NCBI GenBank assembly: GCA_029940245.1
Contig: JAOZRF010000005.1
Location: 1 to 18,003, forward strand
Direction of reading: 5' to 3'
DNA length: 18,003 nucleotides
From: Desulfobacula sp.
Lineage (GTDB): Bacteria; Desulfobacterota; Desulfobacteria; Desulfobacterales; Desulfobacteraceae
Each line of letters begins with the position of its first letter. The first letter of the stretch is position 1. The position numbers were made by a program, and so were the translations under genes. Positions 8,593 through 15,861 of this stretch are shown here, in pieces. The notes below the pieces were generated by a model. The model was given only the letters and a program-made list of their open reading frames with translations. It did not search any database and was not told where the DNA came from.

Positions 8593-8711
8593 GCATATCA
8601 ACCCTAATCCTAAATTCTAAAACAATCTCGGATAGTTGCAAGCCTCTAACCAAAATTGAAAAACTATATTTCCGGCTTTTCGTTCAGGCACTATTTATAA
8701 GGTTGATATGC
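8593..8711. repeat. Perfect 11-bp inverted repeat flanking a 97-bp AT-rich stretch
   Basis: GCATATCAACC (8593-8603) is exactly complementary to GGTTGATATGC (8701-8711). The pairing stops abruptly on both sides. The arms end 18 bases after the DUF4340 stop codon (minus-strand direction). It could be a degenerate miniature element or a long-range RNA stem; I see no target-site duplication. Confidence 0.5.
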
Positions 8712-8728
8712 TATTTTCAATAAAGGGT

Positions 8729-9664
8729 TTAGTCCTTGTTTTTTTCTTTTTTTGTTATGCCAAGAAGATTTTCAATGGCCGGTAAGATTTCTTTGCCCGT
8801 GAATTGATTGATTGTAAAAACATATTCATTCATTGACGAAATTCCGATTAAATTGTCTTGTGTATCTATTTTAAAAAGCGTTAACTCTATGTTGTTTTTA
8901 TTTTTAAGAATGATTTTACACAAGGGTTTTTCTTTTTCAAGTTTATTTTTGAAATCATCATCCAAATATTTTTCACACTTTAGAAATGAAATAGCAGACA
9001 TCAGATTTGATATCATTTTTGTATCAACAGGTGTCCCATCATCAGAGGTCCAGGTGATGGAAGTCTTGTCTTTTTCCCCCTTTTTTAAAATAATGGTTTT
9101 GGATATTCCATTTTTTTCAATAAAGATCTGTTTTATTGATTCTTCCTTAAATTCCAGGACTTTTTTATCTCTGAAATCGTCAAGGGGGTTATCAAAATAA
9201 GACCTGAAATTACCATTGGCACTATAGATATTTTTATCGTCTTTTAATCTTACAAAGGTATGATTGAAACTTTGTGCTGTTTTGCCCATGGTAAATTCAA
9301 AAATGATTTTTTGCCCGGTCAGGGCTTTAAAAAGGATTCGGTTGTCATCGTCCAGCTGATATCGTTTTAAATCCTCTTTTTGTGACACCAGTGCAGATAA
9401 TTTCAATGTTTTTAAGGTATCCAGCATTTTTTCAATGGATGAAGAATCCGCAAGATATCCTTTGGCACTCACTATCCAGGTTCCTTCTTTTTTTGTAAAT
9501 TCTATAGGGCTTTGTTTTTTTTCTATAACCAGTCCCGTGATTTTGGAGATGTCTATTTTTGCAATATCAGGCAACACGTAATGGTTTGTATTTTCTTTAT
9601 GAAACAAAAGGTATGCACCTAGAATTAGAATGAGTGCAACCAGTATCAGATATTCTTTTTTCAT
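8729..9664 (-). CDS. DUF4340-type membrane-anchored protein of a Gld-like ABC system
   Basis: A 311-residue protein: one N-terminal membrane segment (about 4-21), then a mostly beta-rich, lysine-rich extracytoplasmic region. Features resembling DUF4340 are the KITGLVIEKK strand near the N-terminus, a GTWIVSAKG-type segment followed by a helix with spaced leucines (IEKMLDTLKTLKL), and a RDKKVLEF segment mid-protein. Biochemical function is unknown. I chose the ATG at 9664, with AAGGA upstream, because the protein then starts with a normal membrane anchor. The longer reading frame, open to 9772, overlaps the preceding gene and adds 36 residues with no family logic. Last gene of the ATPase-permease-GldG-DUF4340 series, 13 bases after its neighbour, so probably the same envelope machine. 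Confidence 0.78.
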   Translation of the reverse strand: MKKEYLILVALILILGAYLLFHKENTNHYVLPDIAKIDISKITGLVIEKKQSPIEFTKKEGTWIVSAKGYLADSSSIEKMLDTLKTLKLSALVSQKEDLKRYQLDDDNRILFKALTGQKIIFEFTMGKTAQSFNHTFVRLKDDKNIYSANGNFRSYFDNPLDDFRDKKVLEFKEESIKQIFIEKNGISKTIILKKGEKDKTSITWTSDDGTPVDTKMISNLMSAISFLKCEKYLDDDFKNKLEKEKPLCKIILKNKNNIELTLFKIDTQDNLIGISSMNEYVFTINQFTGKEILPAIENLLGITKKEKNKD

Positions 9665-9677
9665 GAGTTCATTTTCC

Positions 9678-11870
9678 TTATGCGTTAAAACGGTTGGCAA
9701 TTTTCTTTTTCCGGGATGTTCTTTTGGCCAGGACACCAAGGCCGAACAGGATAACCAGAATGGGCAGGCCAATAATATTAACAGCCTTTATGATCCCTCT
9801 GCCAAAGGGTGTGGTCTGGGCAATGGGGTTCAATGTCTGTTGCTTGCTTCTCAGCCGGGCAATTTTATCTCCCCCATTCAGATGGTCAATGACATTTAAA
9901 ATAAAGGTGGCATTACTTGATCTTCCTTCCGGGTCCAGCATATTGTCTTCAAGCATCTGGGAACAGGGAAGAACAAACAATTTAGCCGGTTTGGATGTTT
10001 CTAAAAATGTATTCCTGGCAGTAAAGCCTTCAAGCTTATTCTTTTCAAGCTTATTCTTTTCATCCTGGTTTTTGCTATCCTCTTCTTTAATATCTTTTTC
10101 TCCCAACTCTTTTTCCGGGATGGTTTTGCCTTTAAAAAAACTTGTGAAGGTTCCTTCAAGGAGATAGGCAAGATCATAGGATTTCATCTCAGCTTTTGAT
10201 TTAGGTGGGGTGATAAACATCGGGTTTAAATTGATCATTTTTTCCATCAGCCAGGATTCATCAGATGAAGATAAAAGTTTTGTTGCCACAACTTTGTCTT
10301 TATTAATATTTTCATTCACCAGTTCAAGGGGCGAAATCTGCAAAGCAATGAGGCCTTTTATATTATCCATGAACCCGGGTGTGTTGTTGATGGATTTTTC
10401 TTTTAACATGGGGGCAAAATAAATGTTTTGTTCACCGCCGCCCATATTTTGAGGTGCTTGATGCTTATAGGATTCTTTGTCTAAAACATAGGCCTTTTTG
10501 ATGTTTATGCCATAATGGGTTAATAGTTTTTCAAGGCCCGTATCAATGGGTTCATATTTTGGCGGCATACCCATCCCACCTTGCTGTGGCATGATTTCAT
10601 TAAATGAATCCGAGAAAAAAGCAAGGTTTGTTCCCTTCATCAAGGCCTGGTCGATCTGGAATAGTTCATAATCTGAGAATTTTTCCGTGGGTTTTGCAAT
10701 GATCAGGCAGTTTAATCCATCTGGAATAATGCCATCTTTTAAACCAATGGGTTTGATGGAATACCGGGAAGAGACAAGTGTGTTAAATGTCTGCAGGCCA
10801 CCACCCGGTCTTCCCTGCATCATGGCCATTCTGTCCGGCATAAGGGATTGGGTGCCGTGATCCGAAAGAAACCCGATATTCTTGTTAATGCCGATGAGTT
10901 TTTCCACAATAGCGTTGAGTTCTTCTTCCAGAGCAGCGGGATCTGCCATCTGGTATGTGGTGCCAATGATGGGAAGTTTCATGGCATTGATCAGGGGCAG
11001 AGTCGTTGTCTTGTCTTTAAATTCAATGACAAGACCTGCGACCCCGCTACCTGCCGGAATATTTTTTTCCGGGACGGCAGGCCAGGAAAGTGCCATTAAA
11101 TCGTATTTTTTACCAAGGGCATCAAGCTTGTTTTTATCGGAAATATCCATTTGGTTGAAGTCGAGAATACCAAGGCTTTTTTTATTGAGGCTTTCAATGG
11201 TATCAGCAACGGCTTTCCCCAGCATTGGCAGTTGATTGAGATTAATCAGGGGGGCAATGGTGTTAAGGGAAGAGGATAAATACATGGTGACCTTTACTTT
11301 TTCATTCAGCCTTAACAATGCACTCACTTTGTTGTTCATCTTCTGGATCGCTGTTGTCAGCTTGTATTCAAGACCATTTGTCGAGGTAATGGCTTCAATT
11401 TTTTCCATTAAATCCCCGTGGAGAATGACCAGCCCCATATAGGCTTTTTTAAATTTGATCTCATCATTTTCCATGATTCTGATCTGGACGGGCTGTATAC
11501 CGTAATCTTTTGCCATATCCCGGTTTTCATCAGACTTTTGCGTAAGCTCACCTTCTTCCTGCGTTACATTATAAAAGGTATAATTAAAATATTGTTTGCC
11601 TCTTGCCGCGTATTCTTCCAAAAGGTCTCTTAGATATCGTTCTGTATTGTTGTGGGGTGCCGGAAGATCTTTTGAGAAAAAGACCTTTATGCTCAAGGGT
11701 TCTGACAGGGTTTCCACAACATCCCGGCTTGCCTGTGATAAACTATAAATTTTATCCCTTGTCAGGTCTGCCCTGAAAAACAGTGTACTCCCGACAATGT
11801 TTATTAAACCAATGACAATAATATACAAAATAAATTTCAAATATTTTTCTTTTATTGAAAAGTTATTCAT
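9678..11870 (-). CDS. GldG-like protein (ABC_transp_aux family), membrane-anchored
   Basis: A 730-residue protein with a membrane segment at each end (about 11-32 and 694-715) and a large region between them, presumably extracytoplasmic. The N-terminal pattern (membrane helix, LTRDKIYSLSQASRDVVETL, then LSIKVFFSKDLP) is typical of GldG-like ABC_transp_aux proteins. Further blocks are GLEYKLTTAIQKM (about 176-188) and a C-terminal segment with VIDHLNGGD before the last helix. In Flavobacterium, GldG pairs with the ATPase GldA and permease GldF and is needed for gliding; elsewhere the role is unknown. Start ATG at 11870 with AGGAG six bases upstream. A lysine-rich insert holds a duplicated KNKLE pentapeptide. 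Nothing here suggests gliding as such. Confidence 0.85.
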   Translation of the reverse strand: MNNFSIKEKYLKFILYIIVIGLINIVGSTLFFRADLTRDKIYSLSQASRDVVETLSEPLSIKVFFSKDLPAPHNNTERYLRDLLEEYAARGKQYFNYTFYNVTQEEGELTQKSDENRDMAKDYGIQPVQIRIMENDEIKFKKAYMGLVILHGDLMEKIEAITSTNGLEYKLTTAIQKMNNKVSALLRLNEKVKVTMYLSSSLNTIAPLINLNQLPMLGKAVADTIESLNKKSLGILDFNQMDISDKNKLDALGKKYDLMALSWPAVPEKNIPAGSGVAGLVIEFKDKTTTLPLINAMKLPIIGTTYQMADPAALEEELNAIVEKLIGINKNIGFLSDHGTQSLMPDRMAMMQGRPGGGLQTFNTLVSSRYSIKPIGLKDGIIPDGLNCLIIAKPTEKFSDYELFQIDQALMKGTNLAFFSDSFNEIMPQQGGMGMPPKYEPIDTGLEKLLTHYGINIKKAYVLDKESYKHQAPQNMGGGEQNIYFAPMLKEKSINNTPGFMDNIKGLIALQISPLELVNENINKDKVVATKLLSSSDESWLMEKMINLNPMFITPPKSKAEMKSYDLAYLLEGTFTSFFKGKTIPEKELGEKDIKEEDSKNQDEKNKLEKNKLEGFTARNTFLETSKPAKLFVLPCSQMLEDNMLDPEGRSSNATFILNVIDHLNGGDKIARLRSKQQTLNPIAQTTPFGRGIIKAVNIIGLPILVILFGLGVLAKRTSRKKKIANRFNA
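10030..10059. repeat. In-frame 15-bp tandem duplication inside the GldG-like gene
   Basis: TCAAGCTTATTCTTT occurs twice in perfect tandem (10030-10044 and 10045-10059). On the coding strand it gives KNKLE twice within a lysine/glutamate-rich linker. Identical copies suggest recent slippage in a tolerant region. Confidence 0.9.
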
Positions 11871-11879
11871 GGTTTCTCC

Positions 11880-12584
11880 TTAGTTTTTTTCATGCATGAC
11901 AATATAGGTTGAAAAAATAAAAATAAAGATCACACTCACAAAGTAAAGAATATCCCTGGAGTCTATAATGCCCCTGGAAATATTAGTGAAGTGGGAGTTT
12001 GCGCCAATGTATTCTATGGCAGATATGATTTTTGACGGCATGAAAAATAAGAGTTTGTCAAGAATGGTTAAGGTAAAACACAGAGAGCAGCCAATGATGA
12101 AGGCAATGATCTGATTTCGTGTAAGAGCCGATGCAAACAATCCAAGGGAGCAATAGGCTGCAGCAAGAAAAATCGCCCCTATATATCCGCCTATTACGGG
12201 TCCTGGATCAACTTCACCAATAAATGAGATAAAAATCGGATAAGCCAGGGTTGGAAGCAGCATGGAAGCTGTAAACAAGGTGGCGGCAAAAAATTTGCCC
12301 AGGGCAATATCAGTAAAAGATACCGGCATTGTTAAAATGGTTTCATAGGAACCTACATTTTTTTCTTCGGAAAAAAGCCGCATGGTAATGGCTGGAATGA
12401 TAAAAGAAAAAATGATGGGCAAAAGAGAGAAAAAATCTCTTAGATCAGCCCGTCCGAAAATAAAAAAAGTGGAAAAGAAAAACCATCCTGTTACAATCAG
12501 GAATAAAGATATCACGATATAGGCAATGGGTGAGATGAAATAATCTTTGAATTCTTTAATGGCAATAGTTTTTATCTGTTTCAT
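11880..12584 (-). CDS. ABC-2 type permease (GldF-like)
   Basis: A 234-residue polytopic protein with about six hydrophobic helices and the N-terminal motif of this permease class (IAIKEFKDYFISPIAYIV, 7-24). The EEKNVGSYETILTMPVS block (73-89) is characteristic of ABC-2/GldF-type permeases and probably contacts the ATPase. It would form the membrane channel with the ATPase encoded just before it. Start ATG at 12584, five bases after the ATPase stop; the Shine-Dalgarno (GAGG) is rather distant, so coupling is likely. Nine bases separate its stop from the GldG-like start. Cargo unknown. Confidence 0.88.
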   Translation of the reverse strand: MKQIKTIAIKEFKDYFISPIAYIVISLFLIVTGWFFFSTFFIFGRADLRDFFSLLPIIFSFIIPAITMRLFSEEKNVGSYETILTMPVSFTDIALGKFFAATLFTASMLLPTLAYPIFISFIGEVDPGPVIGGYIGAIFLAAAYCSLGLFASALTRNQIIAFIIGCSLCFTLTILDKLLFFMPSKIISAIEYIGANSHFTNISRGIIDSRDILYFVSVIFIFIFSTYIVMHEKN

Positions 12585-12589
12585 GATAT

Positions 12590-13546
12590 TTATGCGTCCT
12601 CCCTTGTCAATTCCCGGAATATTTTTTCAAGGGTCTGGGATTCTTTTATAAGTTGTATGATTATCCAGTCCGTCTCTTTTATTTTAAGGTAGATGTCTGA
12701 TCTGAAATCATGATTCTTTGACCCTTCATTTGAATAAGTGACTTCAAACGAGATAAGATCTTTTTCAACGGGATCAACTATTTTAATATCAAGAGAGGAA
12801 TGAATACTTTTTAACAGGGAGGCAGCATCCTCTTTTAAAGCCCCTCTCAGGGACAGCTTGATCAAAGAATTTTGCTCTGCCCCAAGTTTAAGATTGGCAG
12901 TTGTATCATCGGCAACCATTTTCCCATTATGAATAATGGCAATTCTATCGCAGGTTGCCTCGGCCTCACTTAAAATGTGGGTGGAGAAAATAATTGTTTT
13001 TTCTTTACCTATGGTTTTAATGATATCCCTTATTTCAACAATCTGGTTCGGGTCCAGACCGGAAGTCGGTTCGTCCAGAATTAAAATTTCAGGGTCCGTC
13101 ATCATGGCATGGGCAATGCCGACCCTTTGTTTCAATCCTTTTGAGAGATTTGCAATGGGTTTGTCCATAATGGCGGAAAGCCCGCAGATATCTGATAATT
13201 GAAGGAATCTGTCGTATCGCTTTTCCTTGTCTTCAATCCCTTTTATTTTGGCCACATACTCAAGATAGTCATAGACCAGCATGTTGTGGTAAAGGGGAGC
13301 GGATTCAGGCAGGTATCCGATCAGGGATTTTATCCGGATGGCATCTTTGGGCATTTGAAAGCCTTTTATTTTTATTGTGCCTGAATTTGGCCTGAAATAC
13401 CCGGTTAACATTCTTAATGTTGTTGTTTTCCCCGCACCGTTTGGACCCAGAAGACCTAAAATTTCACCTTTTCGGATCGTCATGCTGATATTGTTGACAG
13501 CACGGAAGTCTTTAAAATACTTGGTCAGGTTTTGAACTTCAATCAA
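12590..13546 (-). CDS. ABC transporter ATP-binding protein (GldA-like)
   Basis: A 318-residue nucleotide-binding subunit. Walker A GPNGAGKTT (34-42), a GYLPE segment (77-81) where the Q-loop glutamine would be, signature LSKGLKQR (134-141), Walker B ILILDEP (154-160) and switch histidine H190 are all present. A C-terminal extension of about 100 residues follows, as in drug-export and Gld-type ATPases. It powers the adjacent ABC-2 permease. The start is TTG at 13546, with AAGGAG six bases upstream; it gives MIEVQNLTKYF, the normal beginning for such ATPases. A 76-base gap holding a short inverted repeat separates it from the preceding gene. Confidence 0.93.
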   Translation of the reverse strand: MIEVQNLTKYFKDFRAVNNISMTIRKGEILGLLGPNGAGKTTTLRMLTGYFRPNSGTIKIKGFQMPKDAIRIKSLIGYLPESAPLYHNMLVYDYLEYVAKIKGIEDKEKRYDRFLQLSDICGLSAIMDKPIANLSKGLKQRVGIAHAMMTDPEILILDEPTSGLDPNQIVEIRDIIKTIGKEKTIIFSTHILSEAEATCDRIAIIHNGKMVADDTTANLKLGAEQNSLIKLSLRGALKEDAASLLKSIHSSLDIKIVDPVEKDLISFEVTYSNEGSKNHDFRSDIYLKIKETDWIIIQLIKESQTLEKIFRELTREDA

Positions 13547-13581
13547 CGTTTTCTCCTTAATTAGTGGTGTTGAGAGTTGAT

Positions 13582-13601
13582 GTGTGAAATTTTGTTCGCA
13601 C
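13582..13601. repeat. Short imperfect inverted repeat upstream of the ABC operon
   Basis: GTGTGAA (13582-13588) and TTCGCAC (13595-13601) form a 7-bp inverted repeat with one mismatch and a 6-base spacer. It sits between the tandem RHH-like gene and the ATPase, where an operator would be expected. Function is speculative. Confidence 0.35.
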
Positions 13602-13622
13602 GATAAGTCTCATGTTTTACTA

Positions 13623-14198
13623 TTAAAAATTTTCTAAAATTTTACTTTTTTCAATAAACTCAGATAACTCTGCTTCCCTTTTCCGGCAGTCAAATATTGC
13701 TTTTCCAATTCTCCGGGTAAAAGGATCATCTTTGCCCAGAATTTTTATGGCTTTTTGGTAGAGTAATTTTCCCTGGTAGAAGTGGTCAATAATTTCTTTC
13801 TGCAGGATTTTTCGTTCTTTATGCTTTTCTTTTTCAGCCGTAATAATGGATTCAAGTTTTTGGATCGAATATTCAACAAGGGCATCCCGGGGAGTTCCAA
13901 ACGCCTGGGAAATGGCGCCAAGGGATTCAATGGTTTTGCGGCTTAATACAAAGGTTTTCTGTTTTCTCGGGATTTTTTTAAATTGCCTGATCTGGATGGT
14001 TTTTGCAAGGCTGCCCAAAGCATCCGAGTCTTCGATAATATGATCAAAAAGAGATTTTTGTTTTATCCCCATGTGAATAGCGACAAGACCGATGGAATCA
14101 ATGGCTTTCTGGGAAATTTTGAATGTTGCCCGGACAGATTGCTTTCCCCTCAGTTCAAACATGGTTGATCCGGGTAATTGATCGTCTATTTTTGACAT
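13623..14198 (-). CDS. Uncharacterised protein with two tandem ribbon-helix-helix-like units
   Basis: I do not recognise this 191-residue protein as a named family. It contains an internal duplication: residues 24-57 align without gaps to 81-114, with about ten identities (T, F, S, K, I, S, G, G, L, I) and many conservative changes. Each unit predicts a short strand, a helix, a G-containing turn and a second helix, the ribbon-helix-helix layout. One chain could thus form the pseudo-dimer that normally needs two. The remainder (118-191) is helical and highly charged. It lacks a signal peptide or membrane segment, so it is cytoplasmic. Start ATG at 14198 with a strong GGAGGAG. It has its own predicted promoter and lies just before the Gld-like ABC operon, so it may regulate it. 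A DNA-binding role is inferred. Confidence 0.7.
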   Translation of the reverse strand: MSKIDDQLPGSTMFELRGKQSVRATFKISQKAIDSIGLVAIHMGIKQKSLFDHIIEDSDALGSLAKTIQIRQFKKIPRKQKTFVLSRKTIESLGAISQAFGTPRDALVEYSIQKLESIITAEKEKHKERKILQKEIIDHFYQGKLLYQKAIKILGKDDPFTRRIGKAIFDCRKREAELSEFIEKSKILENF

Positions 14199-14275
14199 AA
14201 TAGTCTCCTCCTCGGATCTGATATTATTAATTTATTTTATTCAAAATAGTAATGAACATATATTGTAACTTGAAT

Positions 14276-14304
14276 TTTATACATTAAAATGATCTGATGA
14301 TCAA
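14276..14304 (-). promoter_or_regulatory. Predicted sigma-70 promoter of the tandem RHH-like gene
   Basis: On the minus strand TTGATC (14304-14299) and TATAAA (14281-14276) are separated by 17 bases: a 4/6 match to -35 and a 5/6 match to -10. Transcription would start near 14269, giving a leader of about 70 bases before the strong ribosome binding site. It could also drive the ABC operon. Confidence 0.5.
14290..14303. promoter_or_regulatory. Palindrome overlapping the -35 box, possible operator
   Basis: TGATC and GATCA form a perfect 5-bp inverted repeat with a 4-base spacer, overlapping the -35 box of the promoter above. A self-regulating RHH-like protein would be a natural reader, but the site is short and AT-rich, so chance is possible. 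Confidence 0.3.
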
Positions 14305-14312
14305 TGGAAAAT

Positions 14313-14342
14313 ATTAAAGATGACTAAAAGGTAATCTTTAAT
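14313..14342 (-). terminator. Possible weak terminator after bioN
   Basis: A perfect 9-bp stem (14313-14321 with 14334-14342) with a 12-base loop starts immediately after the bioN stop codon. It is followed on the minus strand by a short T-rich run. The stem is very AT-rich, so termination would be weak. It marks the end of the biotin group. Confidence 0.35.
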
Positions 14343-15098
14343 TTATAACCAGGCAAGACCTGAAGACAGGATCACGCTTGCAGCAAGGAAATAAATTTCC
14401 CTTCCTGATGGTATAAATTCAGGGCCGGTTCTGTCATCGCTATAACATCTTGATTCCATGGCAAGAACAATATTGTCTGCAGACAAAAAGGTTTTTTTTA
14501 ACAAAGGGAAAACAAGACGAATAATTTTTTTTACAGGATTTTTTTGAAGATCGGCACATCGTGCCTTCCGGGCATCTGATATATCGTGGGCCTGGTTCAG
14601 GATAACGGGTATAAAGCTTAAGGCCATGCTTATCATGATGGCCACCCTTTTTTCCGGGATAAAAGGCACAGGTTTTAAAAACCATTGGACTGCATTTTTT
14701 ACACAAGACGGTTTGGTGGTGGAAGAAAAAACCACTCCGGTTATCATCACCAGAAAAAATTTAAAGCTTACTAAAATTCCTTCTTTAAGTCCTTGTTCTG
14801 TAATGGACAGTCCATAAAATGAAAAAAGAATATCACCTTTCACGATAAGTGCACGTGCTGCAAAAATAAAAAACAGTAATAGTATAAAATATTTAATATG
14901 GTTCAAAGTTGAAAGCATTTTAAGGCCGGAGTTTTTAAAGAAAAAAAATAAAATCAAGCCATAAAAACAACAGGCCAAAAAATGTGCAGATAACATGGAC
15001 ATGCTTAAAAGGCATATAATGAAGAATTTACATCTTACATCAAGCAGATGCAGCATGGATTCGCCTTTTCGGTATGTGAAAGGTGTCAGGTAAGCCAA
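14343..15098 (-). CDS. bioN: ECF transporter transmembrane protein EcfT (BioN-like)
   Basis: Transmembrane coupling subunit of the biotin ECF importer; it links the substrate-binding BioY to the ATPase BioM. With the chosen start it has 251 residues. The family opening is FTYRKGESMLHLLDVRCKFF, followed by several hydrophobic helices, and the coupling motifs SDARKARCADL and AMESRCYSD (each A-R/S-R type) are visible. I prefer a TTG start at 15098: it has GGGGA seven bases upstream and keeps the conserved YRKGES-LHLLDVR opening, while the ATG at 15056 would cut into it. The frame is open to another TTG at 15131, also possible. It overlaps the end of bioM by 13 bases, indicating coupling. Last gene of the biotin group. 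Confidence 0.85.
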   Translation of the reverse strand: MAYLTPFTYRKGESMLHLLDVRCKFFIICLLSMSMLSAHFLACCFYGLILFFFFKNSGLKMLSTLNHIKYFILLLFFIFAARALIVKGDILFSFYGLSITEQGLKEGILVSFKFFLVMITGVVFSSTTKPSCVKNAVQWFLKPVPFIPEKRVAIMISMALSFIPVILNQAHDISDARKARCADLQKNPVKKIIRLVFPLLKKTFLSADNIVLAMESRCYSDDRTGPEFIPSGREIYFLAASVILSSGLAWL

Positions 15099-15838
15099 GG
15101 TTGTATCCCCAGTCCGAATTTTGAAGAACAAGGTTCCTTGATCCCGCAGGATTCCAAAAGTCTGACAATATCAGCAGGCGCGCCATCTTCTTTAATAAGG
15201 CCTTCTTCCATTATGATGATTCGTGTCGCATCATAAATAACAGTCTCAACATCATGGGTTGCAATAATAATGGTGTGGTCTGACCGGTTCAAATCAATGA
15301 TGGTGGCAAGAACCTGGATGGTTCCGGGATAATCCAGATTGGAAAAGGGTTCATCAAATACAATCACCTGGGGATCCATCACAAGAACCCCGGCAATGGC
15401 AAGCCTTCTTTTTTCACCCCCTGAAAGGGTAAAAGGAGCCCTGTCTTTTAAATGAAAAAGGTTTAGATTTTTAAGGACAGAAGTGACCTTTTCATTGATT
15501 TTGGCCCGGTTGAATTTTAAATTTTCAAGACCAAATGCCACTTCGTCAAACACTGTGTCACCCACGATCTGGGTGTCGGCATCCTGGAATACCATGCCGA
15601 TGGTTTTTCTCGTTTGAATCAGGTTTGTTTTAACATCACACCCATTTACAGTTAGACAGCCGGAATCCGGCTTCAGAAGTCCGTTTAAATGCCTTAAAAA
15701 GGTTGTTTTTCCAGACCCGTTTTTCCCGGCTATAATGATAAATTCGCCTTTAAATATGGAAAGGGATATATTTTTAATTCCCACGTAGCCATCATCAAAG
15801 GTGTGGCTGACAGCAGATATTTCGATAATTTTTTTCAT
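15086..15838 (-). CDS. bioM: ECF transporter ATPase (BioM-like)
   Basis: ATP-hydrolysing subunit of the biotin importer, 250 residues. Walker A GKNGSGKTT (38-46), Q-loop Q85 followed by the ECF-type stretch DADTQIVGDTVFDEVAFG (86-103), signature LSGGEKRR (138-145), Walker B VIVFDEP (158-164) and switch histidine H195 are all intact. Only one such ATPase is encoded here, so a homodimer is likely, as in dedicated BioMNY systems. ATG at 15838; its Shine-Dalgarno is poor, so translation probably depends on bioY, which ends 23 bases upstream. Confidence 0.92.
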   Translation of the reverse strand: MKKIIEISAVSHTFDDGYVGIKNISLSIFKGEFIIIAGKNGSGKTTFLRHLNGLLKPDSGCLTVNGCDVKTNLIQTRKTIGMVFQDADTQIVGDTVFDEVAFGLENLKFNRAKINEKVTSVLKNLNLFHLKDRAPFTLSGGEKRRLAIAGVLVMDPQVIVFDEPFSNLDYPGTIQVLATIIDLNRSDHTIIIATHDVETVIYDATRIIIMEEGLIKEDGAPADIVRLLESCGIKEPCSSKFGLGIQPWLT

Positions 15839-15861
15839 GATGGTTGATTTTTGGGCCAGGT

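Larger units (their letters stand above)
8263..8728. other. 466-bp intergenic region between the Gld-like ABC operon and the dcw operon
   Basis: I see no convincing gene here. The lower-coordinate part holds the dcw promoter, AT-rich tract and MraZ operator. The rest holds an imperfect hairpin (8511-8565) and a widely spaced perfect 11-bp inverted repeat (8593-8603 with 8701-8711). I found no strong stem plus U-run terminator for the upstream DUF4340 gene, so how that operon ends is unclear. Confidence 0.7.

Noticed and set aside
8556..8620. Short plus-strand frame starting ATGAGCGGGG in the intergenic region
   Set aside because: About 21 codons, no ribosome binding site and no recognisable product.
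9665..9772. N-terminal extension of the DUF4340 protein
   Set aside because: It overlaps the end of the GldG-like gene, has no ribosome binding site and precedes a normal membrane anchor that starts at the ATG at 9664.
10882..11235. 117-codon plus-strand open frame opposite the GldG-like gene
   Set aside because: Antisense to a real gene, composition fits a shadow frame, no ribosome binding site or domain.
13560..13588. TTCACA-N17-ACTAAT promoter-like pair before the ABC ATPase gene (minus strand)
   Set aside because: Its transcription start would fall on or after the AAGGAG ribosome binding site, leaving the message without it.
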